Position numbers and translations under genes: made by a program
Shown here: piece by piece, positions 17,534 through 26,492 of the stretch
Position numbering within the stretch: position 1 is the first letter of the stretch
Layout: every line of letters begins with the position of its first letter
The notes under the pieces: generated by a model
Database searches by the model: none
What the model was told of the DNA's origin: nothing
Seen by the model: only the letters and a program-made list of their open reading frames with translations
Source of the DNA: Caccovivens sp964594865
GTDB lineage: Bacteria > Bacillota > Clostridia > Christensenellales > UBA1242
NCBI GenBank assembly: GCA_964594865.1
Contig: CAZQMZ010000001.1
Location: forward strand, 62,001-126,000
Length of the DNA stretch: 64,000 bases
Direction of reading: 5' to 3'

Positions 17534-20350
17534 ATGAGAAATTCAATCATAATCAAAGGTGCAAGAGAAAACAACTTAAAAAATGTCAATTTGGAAATTC
17601 CACGAGATAAATTCATTGTCTTCACGGGTGTGAGCGGTTCGGGGAAAAGTTCTTTGGCATTTGGAACAATTTTTGCTGAAGGGCAAAGGCGCTATATTGA
17701 AAGTTTGTCTTCATATGCACGTATGTTTTTGGGTTCAACTCAAAAACCGGATGTTGATTCCATTGAGGGACTTTCGCCTTCAATTTCAATCGACCAAAAG
17801 ACAACCAATCGAAATCCGCGTTCCACTGTCGGCACAGTTACGGAGATTTATGACTATCTTCGTCTTCTCTTTGCGCGCGTTGGAACACCATATTGTCCGC
17901 ACTGTCATCGTGAAGTCAAGCAACAAAGCATCGACCAAATTGTTGACGCCATCAAGGAGTTTGGAGAAGGCACAAAAATAACAATTTTGGCGCCGGTTGT
18001 CAGGGGGCAAAAAGGCAGACATGAAAAACTTTTGGCAAGTTTGAAGCGTAGCGGATATGTTCGTGTGGAAGTGGATGGAGCAATCTTTATGCTGGATGAA
18101 ACAATCGCTCTTGATAAAAATTTGAAGCACGACATAAGTGTGGTTGTTGACCGCATCACAATCAAGGAAGGCAAGGATGCACGTTTGACAGGGAGTTTGG
18201 AAACGGCATTGAAACTTGCTGACGGACTTGTGAATGTTGCGACCGAAGAAAAAACTGAACTCTTTTCCACAAACTATGCTTGTCCAACGTGTGGTTGGAC
18301 TTTGGAAGAAATCAGCCCGCGGTTGTTTTCGTTTAATGCGCCATATGGAGCATGTCCAAATTGTTCTGGGCTTGGCTTCACTATGGATATTGATGAAAAC
18401 ATTGTGCTCAAACATGCTGATTTGTCGATAAACCAAGGTGCTTTCAACGCAACCGGTTGGAAAATGGATGAAGGTTCACTGGCGCGCAGTTATCTCACAG
18501 CGGTGGCAAAACAATATGACATCGACATGGACAAGCCGGTTAATAAACTTGCCAAAGAAAAAGTGAAGATTTTGCTCTATGGAACCGGCGATGACAAAAT
18601 TGATGTTCAAGTGGACAATGAGCACGGACGACACATGATTTCTGTCAATTTTGAAGGAATTGTCAATAATTTAAGAAGAAGATATAAAGAAACCACTTCT
18701 GAATGGGCAAAGTTCGAAATTGGAAGATTTATGCGTGAGCAAACCTGTCATGTTTGTCATGGCAAGCGTTTGAATGAAAGTGCGTTATCTGTCAAGATTG
18801 ACAAAGAGGATATTTTTGATTTTTGTGACAATTCTGTGAAGAATTTAATACCAATTTTTGAAAATTTGCCATTAAACAAAAACAAAATGCAAATCGCTGA
18901 ACCAATTCTCAAAGAGGTGAATGCAAGATTGAATTTCTTGCAGGATGTTGGACTTGCTTATCTGTCGCTCAATCGTTCGGCAGAAACTTTGTCGGGCGGT
19001 GAAGCACAGAGAATACGTTTGGCGACACAAATTGGAAGTGGACTTGTGGGAGTGCTCTACATTTTGGATGAGCCTTCCATTGGTCTTCATCAACGCGACA
19101 ATGAAAAACTTTTGTCGGCACTCAAAAATTTGAAAAACTTGGGTAACACTCTCATTGTTGTTGAGCACGATGAAGACACGATAAGGTCGGCAGACTTTTT
19201 GGTTGATGTGGGACCTTATGCCGGCATCCACGGCGGAGAGATTGTTGCATCTGGAACTGTCGAACAAGTTTTGAGAAGTAAAAATTCCATCACTGCAAAG
19301 TTTTTACGCGGAGAGGAAAAGATTGAAGTGCCAAAGCAAAGAAGAAAACCTGTTGATTATGTTTCAATTATTGGCGCAAAAGAAAATAATTTAAAAAATA
19401 TTGATGTGCAAATTCCAACAGGTATTTTAACTTGTGTGACAGGTGTTTCTGGAAGTGGAAAGTCAAGTTTGATCAACAGCATTTTGTTTCCATATCTTTC
19501 CAACAATCTCAATAACAGTAAATTGGAACTTGGAAATTGCAAAGAAATCAAAAACATTGAAGTGTTGGACAAGGTGATAAACATCGACCAAGCACCAATT
19601 GGAAGAACGCCAAGAAGCAATCCTGCAACTTACACCGGAGTCTTCACGGCAATTCGAGAACTTTTTGCGGGAACGCCAGACGCAAAAGCACGCGGATTTG
19701 GTGCGGGGCGATTTTCGTTCAACATCAAGGGCGGGCGCTGTGAAACTTGTGAAGGTGCAGGTGTGAAAGAGATTGAGATGTATTTCTTGCCGGACATCAC
19801 TGTGCCTTGTGAAGTTTGTCATGGAAAGAGATATAACCGTGAAACACTTGAAGTGAAATATAAAGGCAAGACCATAAGTGATGTGTTGGACATGACTGTG
19901 GAAGAAGCGCTCAAATTCTTCGAGAATATTCCAGCAATCAAAAACAAAATTCAAACGCTGTATGATGTTGGGTTGTCTTACATCAAACTTGGACAACCAG
20001 CAACCACTCTTTCGGGCGGAGAAGCACAACGTGTCAAACTTGCCACCGAACTTTCACGCAAAGACACTGGACGAACGATGTATATCTTGGATGAGCCGAC
20101 AACCGGACTTCATATGTATGATGTGAAAAAATTGATTGCCATTTTGCAAAGGTTGATTGGTAATGGAAATTCAGTTGTGGTGATTGAACATAACTTGGAT
20201 GTCATCAAATGTGCAGACTACATCATTGACCTTGGTCCAGAGGGCGGTGATGAAGGTGGCACAGTTGTTGCAACTGGAACACCAGAAGAGATTGCCAAAA
20301 TTGCAAAAAGTTATACGGGCAAATTTTTGAAAAATATTTTAGGATGTTAA
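17534..20350 (+). CDS. uvrA: UvrABC excinuclease subunit A
   Basis: 938 residues, full length. UvrA is the DNA-damage-sensing ABC ATPase dimer that loads UvrB. Both ATPase halves are complete: Walker A (GVSGSGKSS) near residues 32-40 and again past 640, and two LSGGEAQR signatures. Zinc-binding cysteines are present (CPHCH, CPTCG, CPNCSG, CETCEGAG, CEVCHGKR). The ATG at 17534 is preferred because GGGTG lies 5 nt upstream and MRNSIIIKGAREN matches family starts. ATG 17522, four codons earlier, is the alternative. It is monocistronic, with its own promoter and a terminator that overlaps the stop codon. Confidence 0.97.
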   Translation: MRNSIIIKGARENNLKNVNLEIPRDKFIVFTGVSGSGKSSLAFGTIFAEGQRRYIESLSSYARMFLGSTQKPDVDSIEGLSPSISIDQKTTNRNPRSTVGTVTEIYDYLRLLFARVGTPYCPHCHREVKQQSIDQIVDAIKEFGEGTKITILAPVVRGQKGRHEKLLASLKRSGYVRVEVDGAIFMLDETIALDKNLKHDISVVVDRITIKEGKDARLTGSLETALKLADGLVNVATEEKTELFSTNYACPTCGWTLEEISPRLFSFNAPYGACPNCSGLGFTMDIDENIVLKHADLSINQGAFNATGWKMDEGSLARSYLTAVAKQYDIDMDKPVNKLAKEKVKILLYGTGDDKIDVQVDNEHGRHMISVNFEGIVNNLRRRYKETTSEWAKFEIGRFMREQTCHVCHGKRLNESALSVKIDKEDIFDFCDNSVKNLIPIFENLPLNKNKMQIAEPILKEVNARLNFLQDVGLAYLSLNRSAETLSGGEAQRIRLATQIGSGLVGVLYILDEPSIGLHQRDNEKLLSALKNLKNLGNTLIVVEHDEDTIRSADFLVDVGPYAGIHGGEIVASGTVEQVLRSKNSITAKFLRGEEKIEVPKQRRKPVDYVSIIGAKENNLKNIDVQIPTGILTCVTGVSGSGKSSLINSILFPYLSNNLNNSKLELGNCKEIKNIEVLDKVINIDQAPIGRTPRSNPATYTGVFTAIRELFAGTPDAKARGFGAGRFSFNIKGGRCETCEGAGVKEIEMYFLPDITVPCEVCHGKRYNRETLEVKYKGKTISDVLDMTVEEALKFFENIPAIKNKIQTLYDVGLSYIKLGQPATTLSGGEAQRVKLATELSRKDTGRTMYILDEPTTGLHMYDVKKLIAILQRLIGNGNSVVVIEHNLDVIKCADYIIDLGPEGGDEGGTVVATGTPEEIAKIAKSYTGKFLKNILGC

Positions 20351-20364
20351 AAACATCCTTTTTT
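20341..20364 (+). terminator. uvrA terminator overlapping the stop codon
   Basis: AGGATGTT and AACATCCT pair around a three-A loop, followed by T6. The left arm encodes the last residues of UvrA (Gly-Cys) and the stop codon TAA lies in the hairpin. Confidence 0.85.
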
Positions 20365-20541
20365 AATTTTTTCGCAATATTTTTCATTTTTTTAATATTT
20401 TTTGTGTTTTTTGATATTTTTTGTTTAATTTTTATGTTTTTTTATATTTCTTAAAATATTTGGGTTTTTGAAAGGCTTTTCTTATTGCTTAAAAATGTTA
20501 GTATTTCAACTCGGCTGTCTAGAACCTACCTTGTTCTTTTG

Positions 20542-20571
20542 TTGACAAAATGAGTGTGCATGTGATAAAAT
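20542..20571 (+). promoter_or_regulatory. Promoter of the YycJ-type hydrolase
   Basis: TTGACA at 20542-20547, an 18-bp spacer ending in TGTGA, and TAAAAT at 20566-20571. The predicted start site is only about 3 nt before the chosen ATG at 20581, so this mRNA is nearly leaderless. The 190 bp before it (from 20365) is AT-rich with no gene. Confidence 0.8.
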
Positions 20572-20580
20572 ATGCACATT

Positions 20581-21369
20581 ATGAAAGTTATCAATTTGTC
20601 GTCTGGCAGTGATGGAAATTTGACATATATTGAAACGGAAAATGCACGAATTTTGGTGGATGATGGACTTTCATGCAAAGAAACGGACAGGCGTCTTGCT
20701 TTGCTTGGAATAAGTGGCAATGATCTTGATGGCATTGTCGTCACTCACGAGCATTCTGATCACATCAAAGGGGTCAACGTCTTTGCAAAGAAATATGATT
20801 TGCCAGTGTTTGCACATGATGAAGTTTGGCGCACGATGTATGCAAAGTTAGATCATGTTCCAGACAAGAATAAAAAAATTTTTGATGGCACTTTTGAAAT
20901 TAAAGATTTGTTGATTGATCCTGTGGAAGTTCCACATGATGTCAAATGCTTTGGTTTTTCTTTCAATGAAGATGGGAAAAGGATCAGCATTTTGACAGAC
21001 CTTGGGCACACCGATGAAAAAATTTTTAATGCCGTTCAAGGCAGTCAACTTGTCTATATTGAAGCCAATCATGATTTGAGTATGCTCAGAAACAATGTAA
21101 AATATCCGCTCGCCACCAAGATGCGTATTGCGGGAAATAACGGACATCTTTCCAACGATGCGTCTGCACAGTTTATTGAAAAGTTAGTGAGAACGGGCAC
21201 TCGTCAAATCATCCTTTCACATTTGAGCACAGAGAACAATTCTCCAGAGCTGGCGTTTAATTACATAACAAAAATTCTTGCCGAGCACAATTTGATTGAA
21301 GGTGAAACTTTCAAAATTGACGTGGCACTCACAAGACCGACCACATTGTTTAAATTGAAAAAAGATTGA
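20581..21369 (+). CDS. Metallo-beta-lactamase-fold hydrolase, YycJ/WalJ type
   Basis: 262 residues, close to the YycJ/WalJ family length. Visible are the family opening (MKVINLSSGSDGN), the metal site THEHSDHIKG (about residues 58-67), the later LTDLGHT and ANHD motifs and ILSHLS near the C-terminus. These are putative DNA-processing MBL exonucleases linked in other Firmicutes to the WalRK locus; here no walRK genes are nearby. ATG 20581 fits the family start; ATG 20572 would coincide with the region of the predicted transcription start. It converges on the RadC-like gene across a terminator. Confidence 0.85.
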   Translation: MKVINLSSGSDGNLTYIETENARILVDDGLSCKETDRRLALLGISGNDLDGIVVTHEHSDHIKGVNVFAKKYDLPVFAHDEVWRTMYAKLDHVPDKNKKIFDGTFEIKDLLIDPVEVPHDVKCFGFSFNEDGKRISILTDLGHTDEKIFNAVQGSQLVYIEANHDLSMLRNNVKYPLATKMRIAGNNGHLSNDASAQFIEKLVRTGTRQIILSHLSTENNSPELAFNYITKILAEHNLIEGETFKIDVALTRPTTLFKLKKD

Positions 21370-21381
21370 TAAAAACAAAAA

Positions 21382-21406
21382 AATAAGAAAAAATCTTATT
21401 TTTTTT
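21382..21406 (+). terminator. Terminator after the YycJ-type gene
   Basis: AATAAGA paired with TCTTATT around five A, followed by a T-run. The A-rich left flank may let it also serve the converging gene on the minus strand. Confidence 0.75.
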
Positions 21407-21453
21407 GTTATTTTTAATTAAAAAACTCGTTTTTTTGTTTTTTTATAAGGTGT

Positions 21454-22170
21454 TTAAAGGATTGTTGGAATGTTGAATTTTCTCACATAGCCTTCTTGAT
21501 TTTCGCTGTATATTCCATCTATGCCAAGGATGAAATTGTCATAAAATTTACATTCAAAGTTTTTCAAAATCTTTTTTATATAGTCAACTGCTTCTTTATC
21601 AACTTGCGAAGGCTTTGCAGTTCCACCGGGATGATTGTGTGCGATTGCAATGTAGGCGGGGTTATATGAGTTGACGATGTTCAAAATTTCATAAACGGGG
21701 ATTCCAACTGTGCGAACATAGTCCATTTCATATTTGCGCATATGTGTTAATTGCCAACTGTTGTTTATGCAAAAAATAAACAAATTTTCTGCGCTTTTGT
21801 TTGGAAGGATGTCTTCAAGAAAATCAAGAAATTCTTTATGGTTGTTCAAGTTCACATTTTTTGCCATCTTTTGACAAAAATAAAGTTCCATATAATCTTT
21901 AAAAATTTTGATTTTGTTTGCAGAATGTATGCTCAAACCCGAAACTTGAGCAAGGTCATTGACATCGGCGTCAAGCACATTTGCAAAATTTCCATATTTA
22001 TCCAAAAGTTTGTGCGCAAGTGGATTTACATCTTTTCGTGGAATGATGTAAAACAAAAAGCTTTCCATTGCTTGAATTTCGGTGACGTTCATTGGTCCAA
22101 CTTTTGAGATGAGTTCTGCCAATCTCACACGGTGACCATCATGTTTGACAACAGATGTGTCCTTTTTCAT
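21454..22170 (-). CDS. RadC-like JAB-domain protein, paralogue 2
   Basis: 238 residues. The HhH-type region (HRVRLAELISKVG, PLAHKLLDKYGNF) and the JAB domain with a complete JAMM signature (HNHPGGTAKPSQVD) are both present. The start at 22170 is set by AGGAG 6 nt upstream; the frame runs back another 25 codons into the end of fba without a ribosome site. The gene follows fba by 25 bp on the same strand and is probably co-transcribed. It is paralogous to the gene at 12711 but keeps the canonical HNHP. Its biochemical role is not established. Confidence 0.87.
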   Translation of the reverse strand: MKKDTSVVKHDGHRVRLAELISKVGPMNVTEIQAMESFLFYIIPRKDVNPLAHKLLDKYGNFANVLDADVNDLAQVSGLSIHSANKIKIFKDYMELYFCQKMAKNVNLNNHKEFLDFLEDILPNKSAENLFIFCINNSWQLTHMRKYEMDYVRTVGIPVYEILNIVNSYNPAYIAIAHNHPGGTAKPSQVDKEAVDYIKKILKNFECKFYDNFILGIDGIYSENQEGYVRKFNIPTIL

Positions 22171-22195
22171 CTTTTCTCCTTTGTGTTTGTGAAAA

Positions 22196-23116
22196 TTAAA
22201 TTTTTCCATCATTGTGAAAAACTTCTTTGTTTTTCGTTGCCACATATGATGCGATTTCTTTAATGGCGTTGGAATATGGTTTTCTTAAATCAAAATTTTC
22301 TGGATTTTCGGCGAAATGTTTTCTGAAAATTGCTGTTTGACATAGGCGAAGATCGGTGTCGGTGTTGATTTTGTATATGTGATGTTTTGTGCAAGTTTCT
22401 GCCAACAATTCTTCTGGAATTCCTTTTGCACCAGAAATTTTTCCGCCATATTGATCAATCATGTCGACATATTTTTCCGGAACGCTTGAAGCTCCATGAA
22501 GGACAAGCGGCGTTTTTGGAATGGCTTTTTCAATTTCTGCAAGAATGTCAAAGCGTAAGTTTTGTTTTCCTTTGAATTTATATGCGCCATGGCTGGTTCC
22601 AATAGCAACGGCAAGAGTGTCGCACTGTGTTCTTTCAACAAATTCTTTGGCTTTTTGTGGATCTGTGAAGATTGTTGAATCAGCTTTCACTGTGTCTTCG
22701 ATTCCTGACAAAACGCCAAGTTCGGCTTCCACAAAAACACCTTTTTTGTGCGCATATTCCACCACTTTTTTTGTTAAAAGCACATTTTCTTCAAAAGGAA
22801 GCGAGCTTCCGTCAATCATAACGCTGTCAAATCCCAAATCCACTGCCGTTTTGCAAACGTCAAAAGATTTGCCGTGATCAAGATGCAAAAAGATTGGAAG
22901 ATTATACTCTTTTTTTATTGCATCAAAAAGTGGTTTGACAATGTCTTTTCCAATATATTTCAAGGCACCTTCACTCACCGAAACAATGGCCGGAGAGTTT
23001 GACAATTTGCAACCTTCACAAATTCCACGCAAACTTTCGATGTTGACAAAGTTATATGCGCCAAGAGCGTATCCATTTTTTGTGCAGTCAGTATAATAAA
23101 AATTCAGTTTTTTCAT
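22196..23116 (-). CDS. fba: Class II fructose-bisphosphate aldolase
   Basis: 306 residues, typical for the zinc-dependent class II family, which cleaves fructose-1,6-bisphosphate to dihydroxyacetone phosphate and glyceraldehyde-3-phosphate in glycolysis. Seen are the N-terminal GAYNFVNIES, the zinc/active-site motif HLDHGKS (about 83-89), the Glu-containing VEAELG, the metal histidines in GTSHGAYK and LHGASS, and the late INTDTDLR phosphate-binding motif. The start at 23116 has GAGG upstream. A tagatose-bisphosphate aldolase of the same fold cannot be excluded by eye. The RadC-like gene follows on the same transcript. Confidence 0.92.
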   Translation of the reverse strand: MKKLNFYYTDCTKNGYALGAYNFVNIESLRGICEGCKLSNSPAIVSVSEGALKYIGKDIVKPLFDAIKKEYNLPIFLHLDHGKSFDVCKTAVDLGFDSVMIDGSSLPFEENVLLTKKVVEYAHKKGVFVEAELGVLSGIEDTVKADSTIFTDPQKAKEFVERTQCDTLAVAIGTSHGAYKFKGKQNLRFDILAEIEKAIPKTPLVLHGASSVPEKYVDMIDQYGGKISGAKGIPEELLAETCTKHHIYKINTDTDLRLCQTAIFRKHFAENPENFDLRKPYSNAIKEIASYVATKNKEVFHNDGKI

Positions 23117-23159
23117 TTTAACCTCTTCAAGATTTTCATTATTCGTTTAAATATTCTAT

Positions 23160-23187
23160 ATTTTAACACATTTTGCAAAAATTTCAA
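23160..23187 (-). promoter_or_regulatory. fba promoter
   Basis: On the minus strand: TTGAAA (23182-23187), a 16-bp spacer ending in TGTGT, and TAAAAT (23160-23165). The leader to fba is about 37 nt. Confidence 0.7.
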
Positions 23188-23229
23188 ACATATATTTGAA
23201 TTGGATAACAAAATTTTGTGAGGTGATAT

Positions 23230-23892
23230 ATGAGAAAAAAAATTATGTTGGGGGCGATGATTGCTGTTTTGGGCATTTCATTGTTTGGTTGTTCAAGCAC
23301 TGTGGACTATGTCAGAGAAAACATGAGTGAGTGGACAAAGGTGTATTATTATGGCGCGGGTGAAACATTTTATGTCACCATGTCTTCTGGTGTGCGTGAA
23401 AGCACATATCTTGTCAATGGGAAGAGTGAAGAGAGTGTTGATTTTGCGCTTCTTTCAATTGTGTTGAGTGAGAATGACGGACAGGTGATCAGGGCAACCG
23501 TTTCTGTTGACGGTGAAGAAAGTTCGCAAGAGCTTGAAATCAATGGATTGAATAGTGCATATATGGTCGATCTGGAAATTGAACTCTCCGGCGATGAAGA
23601 GATTGTCGTCACATACAACGGCGAGAGTGTGACTCTCAACAACCTATCAAAAGATTTTGCTGTTGATGATGAACGGGCAATTGAAATTGCTTCGATTGAA
23701 CTTGAAGAAGAAATCACGGCATTGAAGTCGGGAGTTACTTTGAATGCGGAGTGCTATCTTCGAGTGCTTGATAAACAAGCAAACAACTTTGAAGAAGTTT
23801 TTTGGTGTTTCACAGTTGTCAACACCAATGGCGAAAGTAGTTCGGTGATAATTTCCACATCCGACGGTTCAGTGTTGGCAAAGACGGCATAA
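23230..23892 (+). CDS. Small predicted lipoprotein
   Basis: 220 residues with a lipoprotein signal (MRKKIMLGAMIAVLGISLFGC, cleavage before Cys21). The mature part is acidic and beta-rich with no family I recognise; it contains repeated Ser/Glu-rich strands and a late segment (LRVLDKQANNFEEVFWCFTV). The ribosome site GAGGTG lies 4 nt before the ATG. It is a single-gene unit closed by a strong terminator. Probably exposed on the outer face of the membrane; function unknown. Confidence 0.8.
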   Translation: MRKKIMLGAMIAVLGISLFGCSSTVDYVRENMSEWTKVYYYGAGETFYVTMSSGVRESTYLVNGKSEESVDFALLSIVLSENDGQVIRATVSVDGEESSQELEINGLNSAYMVDLEIELSGDEEIVVTYNGESVTLNNLSKDFAVDDERAIEIASIELEEEITALKSGVTLNAECYLRVLDKQANNFEEVFWCFTVVNTNGESSSVIISTSDGSVLAKTA

Positions 23893-23911
23893 ACAAAGCA
23901 AATTTGCATAA

Positions 23912-23939
23912 AAAAAGCGAAAAATTTCGCTTTTTTTTT
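23912..23939 (+). terminator. Terminator after the lipoprotein gene
   Basis: GCGAAA paired with TTTCGC around two to four A, extended by A/T pairs and followed by nine T. Confidence 0.9.
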
Positions 23940-23994
23940 GTGTTTTTCTAGAATTTTTCATTTTTTTAAGATCTTTGTCAAAATTGAAAATTTG

Positions 23995-24024
23995 TTGATT
24001 GTGAGAAAGAATTTGTGATATAAT
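23995..24024 (+). promoter_or_regulatory. hflX promoter (leaderless)
   Basis: TTGATT at 23995-24000, an 18-bp spacer ending in TGTGA, and a perfect TATAAT at 24019-24024. Exactly six bases separate it from the hflX ATG. Confidence 0.8.
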
Positions 24025-24030
24025 GTTGCT

Positions 24031-25098
24031 ATGAATGTGCAAGAAGAAATAAAGGAAAGAGCGATTGTCTTTTGTCCAATTGAGAGAGAAAGTGAAAAGC
24101 AATATCAATTTGTTGAAATAAGCAGATTGTGTTTTTCTGCGGGGCTGGAAGTGGTTAAGATTTTTTCTCAAAGCATTGACGCATTCAACAGACGCACAAT
24201 CATGGGTAAAGGAAAACTTGAAGAAATCAAACAGTTTTTGCGTGAAAATCCTTGCGATGTGCTTGTTGTAGACTTCAAATTGTCTGGCTCGCAAATGAGA
24301 AACATATCCGACGAATTGGGTGTCAAGGTGCTGGACAGGATTCTTCTTATCATCGACATCTTTGCTTTGAATGCAAAGTCAAGCGAAGGCAAGATTGAAG
24401 TTAAGCTTGCACAAAATCGCTATCTTTTGACAAGACTTTCTTCCATACAGGGCTCGTTTGGACGCTTTGGCGGAACGGGTGTGGGGATGAGAGGACCCGG
24501 TGAAACAAAATTGGAACTTGATCGCCGAAAACTTGAAAAAGAAATTTTGACTCTTTCAAAAGAGATTGAAAAAATCAAAAATTCTCGTCGTCAAAACAGA
24601 GTTTTGAGAGAAAAGAGTGGTATAAAGAGTGTTGTTTTGGGAGGATATACCAACGCTGGCAAGAGTTCAATTTTCAACATTTTGACAAGGGAAAATATAT
24701 ATGCTGATGACAAACTTTTTGCCACATTGGACACAACAAGTCGCAGAATGTTTTTGGGGGACGGAAACTTTTGCATAATCACCGACACTGTTGGGTTTAT
24801 CAGCAAACTTCCGCACGAACTTGTGGAAAGTTTTTCTTCAACCTTGGAGGAAGTGAAAAATGCCGATCTTGTGTTGCATGTTGTGGATGTTGCCGACGAT
24901 TTTTATAAACAAAACATTGAAATAACAAATGAAATTTTGGACGGTTTGGGAGCGACTGAAAATCGAATTGTCATTTTGAACAAATGTGACTTGCTTAAAA
25001 AACCTGTTGAAATTGAGAAAAATCAAATACTTTTTTCAGCAAAATCTAAGAAAAATCTTGAAAAATTGAAAGAAATAATAAAAAAAGCGCTTGAATAA
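24031..25098 (+). CDS. hflX: Ribosome-associated GTPase HflX
   Basis: 355 residues. HflX binds the 50S subunit and splits stalled ribosomes in stress. The N-terminal HflX domain (MGKGKLEEI, then the Gly-rich FGRFGGTGVGMRGPGETK near 150) is followed by a coiled linker and the GTPase domain: G1 GYTNAGKSS (about 206), G3 DTVGFI, G4 NKCD. The C-terminal extension found in some HflX proteins is short here. No Shine-Dalgarno precedes the ATG, consistent with the predicted leaderless transcript. It is monocistronic, and its terminator overlaps the end of the gene. Confidence 0.95.
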   Translation: MNVQEEIKERAIVFCPIERESEKQYQFVEISRLCFSAGLEVVKIFSQSIDAFNRRTIMGKGKLEEIKQFLRENPCDVLVVDFKLSGSQMRNISDELGVKVLDRILLIIDIFALNAKSSEGKIEVKLAQNRYLLTRLSSIQGSFGRFGGTGVGMRGPGETKLELDRRKLEKEILTLSKEIEKIKNSRRQNRVLREKSGIKSVVLGGYTNAGKSSIFNILTRENIYADDKLFATLDTTSRRMFLGDGNFCIITDTVGFISKLPHELVESFSSTLEEVKNADLVLHVVDVADDFYKQNIEITNEILDGLGATENRIVILNKCDLLKKPVEIEKNQILFSAKSKKNLEKLKEIIKKALE

Positions 25099-25111
25099 AC
25101 ACGCTTTTTTT
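25081..25111 (+). terminator. hflX terminator overlapping the stop codon
   Basis: AAAAAAGCG (25081-25089, coding for the last residues) pairs with CGCTTTTTT (25102-25110). The stop codon lies in the loop, and the same T-run ends the transcript. Confidence 0.8.
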
Positions 25112-25148
25112 ATTTACATTTTTATGTGCAGGAGATTGTTTTTTTCTT

Positions 25149-25355
25149 TTATTTTTTATTTTCGTTCAGTTTTTTCATTAAGAAGTCAAGGTCAATGCCA
25201 TGAACCATCGATGCCTCTTCAATTGTTTCCATTTGGCTTACAGGGCAGGTGACGCAATACATTCCAAAGCCAAGAAAAACTTCTTCCAAATTTGGATGAG
25301 CTTTCAACACTTCTGCAATGGTCATATCTTTTGACAATTCGTCCTTCTTTTTCAT
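25149..25355 (-). CDS. DUF1858 redox-disulfide domain protein
   Basis: 68 residues from ATG 25355, which has AGGAG 6 nt upstream; the longer reading from 25379 lacks this. It matches the small DUF1858 family (hybrid-cluster-protein-associated redox disulfide domain): DMTIAEVLKAHPNLEEVF, then GFGMYCVTCPVSQMETIEEAS with the paired Cys-x2-Cys, then the LxFLMKKLN ending. Proposed to act as a thiol redox or sulfur-handling partner; the partner is not in the window. It has its own strong promoter. Confidence 0.88.
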   Translation of the reverse strand: MKKKDELSKDMTIAEVLKAHPNLEEVFLGFGMYCVTCPVSQMETIEEASMVHGIDLDFLMKKLNENKK

Positions 25356-25396
25356 ATTATTCTCCTTGTTCTTTTTCAATCATTTTTTACGCTAAC

Positions 25397-25425
25397 ATTT
25401 TAACACACATCAATTTTCTTTTCAA
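25397..25425 (-). promoter_or_regulatory. Promoter of the DUF1858 gene
   Basis: On the minus strand: TTGAAA (25420-25425), a 17-bp spacer ending in TGTGT, and TAAAAT (25397-25402). Confidence 0.8.
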
Positions 25426-25554
25426 GTAAAAACAAAGATTTTTGTTGAAATTTATCGAAAATTTTGTCAAAAATTGCCTTAATTCGTCTTTTTTATGTTC
25501 TTGAAGATATTTCACTTGCGTTGAACATATAACAAGATTAAGGTGGTGAAAAGC

Positions 25555-26211
25555 GTGGATAAGATTTCAAATATTGTCTTGACAAAAAAAGGAAAACGTG
25601 TGGGATATGTCTTGGATGTTGCCATAGATTTTGATGACATGCAAATGCAAGGTTTTTATGTTGTCGATGAAGAAAGTGAAGGAGAGTTTTTGCTTAAATG
25701 TGAAGACGTGGTTTCTCAATCGTCTAATTTCATTTTGATTGAAGATGTTGCCGTTTTGGATTTTGTGACAGAAAGAAAAACTTGTGTTGGAAAGGAAGTT
25801 ATGGATGAAAATTGTCAAAGTTATGGAACTTTGAAAGATGTTGTTTTCAAAAAGAAAAAATGCGAAAAGTTCATAACGGACAAATGTGAAATTATGGCAA
25901 AGTATGTCAAAAACGTCGGTGAAGATTTCATTCTTGTCAACTTCAAAAATGGAAGGACAAAAAAGTCTTTTTCAAAAACTTTTCCAAAAAGCGACATATT
26001 GACGACTGTTGAAATTCAAAAACTTCCAGCTGTGCCAGAGACAATTCTATTGTCGCCAAGTTTCTACTTGGGGAAAATTTCAAGCGAGGACATCATGGGA
26101 TATAACAATGAAAAGATAATTCAAAAAGGCGAGGTTGTGACAAGGTTGACAGTTGAGAAAGCAAAGATACACAACAAACTCAACCAATTGTTTTTTGCTG
26201 TCAAGAGATAA
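25555..26211 (+). CDS. PRC-barrel-like protein
   Basis: 218 residues from GTG 25555, chosen because AGGTGG lies 8 nt upstream; GTG 25543 is the alternative. The N-terminal half has the pattern of PRC-barrel domains (KKGKRVGYVLDVAID, then GFYVVDEE). A second barrel-like stretch follows (VGKEVMDENCQSYGTLKDVVF). The rest is Lys-rich without recognised motifs. PRC-barrel proteins occur in RNA processing, photosynthetic centres and sporulation proteins of the YlmC type; which applies here is unclear. No signal peptide is seen. Confidence 0.65.
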   Translation: MDKISNIVLTKKGKRVGYVLDVAIDFDDMQMQGFYVVDEESEGEFLLKCEDVVSQSSNFILIEDVAVLDFVTERKTCVGKEVMDENCQSYGTLKDVVFKKKKCEKFITDKCEIMAKYVKNVGEDFILVNFKNGRTKKSFSKTFPKSDILTTVEIQKLPAVPETILLSPSFYLGKISSEDIMGYNNEKIIQKGEVVTRLTVEKAKIHNKLNQLFFAVKR

Positions 26212-26492
26212 ATTTAAAAAATAAGAAAAAAAATACCAAAAAAATCAATTTTTTTATATTTTTTTAATAAAAAAATGAATTTTAATTAAAAAAAAGACAT
26301 TTTTTCAAATATTTTATGTCACATTTTTTACGTGGCGTAATATTTTTTTTAATTTTTAATTTATTTTTGTGCTGTTTAATTTATTTATTATTTTATTAAA
26401 AATGATATTCCATATTTTTTTCGTCAAATTATTTGTATTTTTGATGCGATTTGTAGTAGAATAATTTAAACAAAGAAAGTTGAGAGGAAAAT
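26212..26492 (+). other. Very AT-rich intergenic region with possible promoter
   Basis: 281 bp almost entirely of A/T runs with no open frame of note. A possible promoter for the ATPase gene reads TTGTAT (26433-26438), an 18-bp spacer and TAGAAT (26457-26462); it is weaker than others here. No clear terminator for the PRC-barrel gene was found. Confidence 0.4.
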
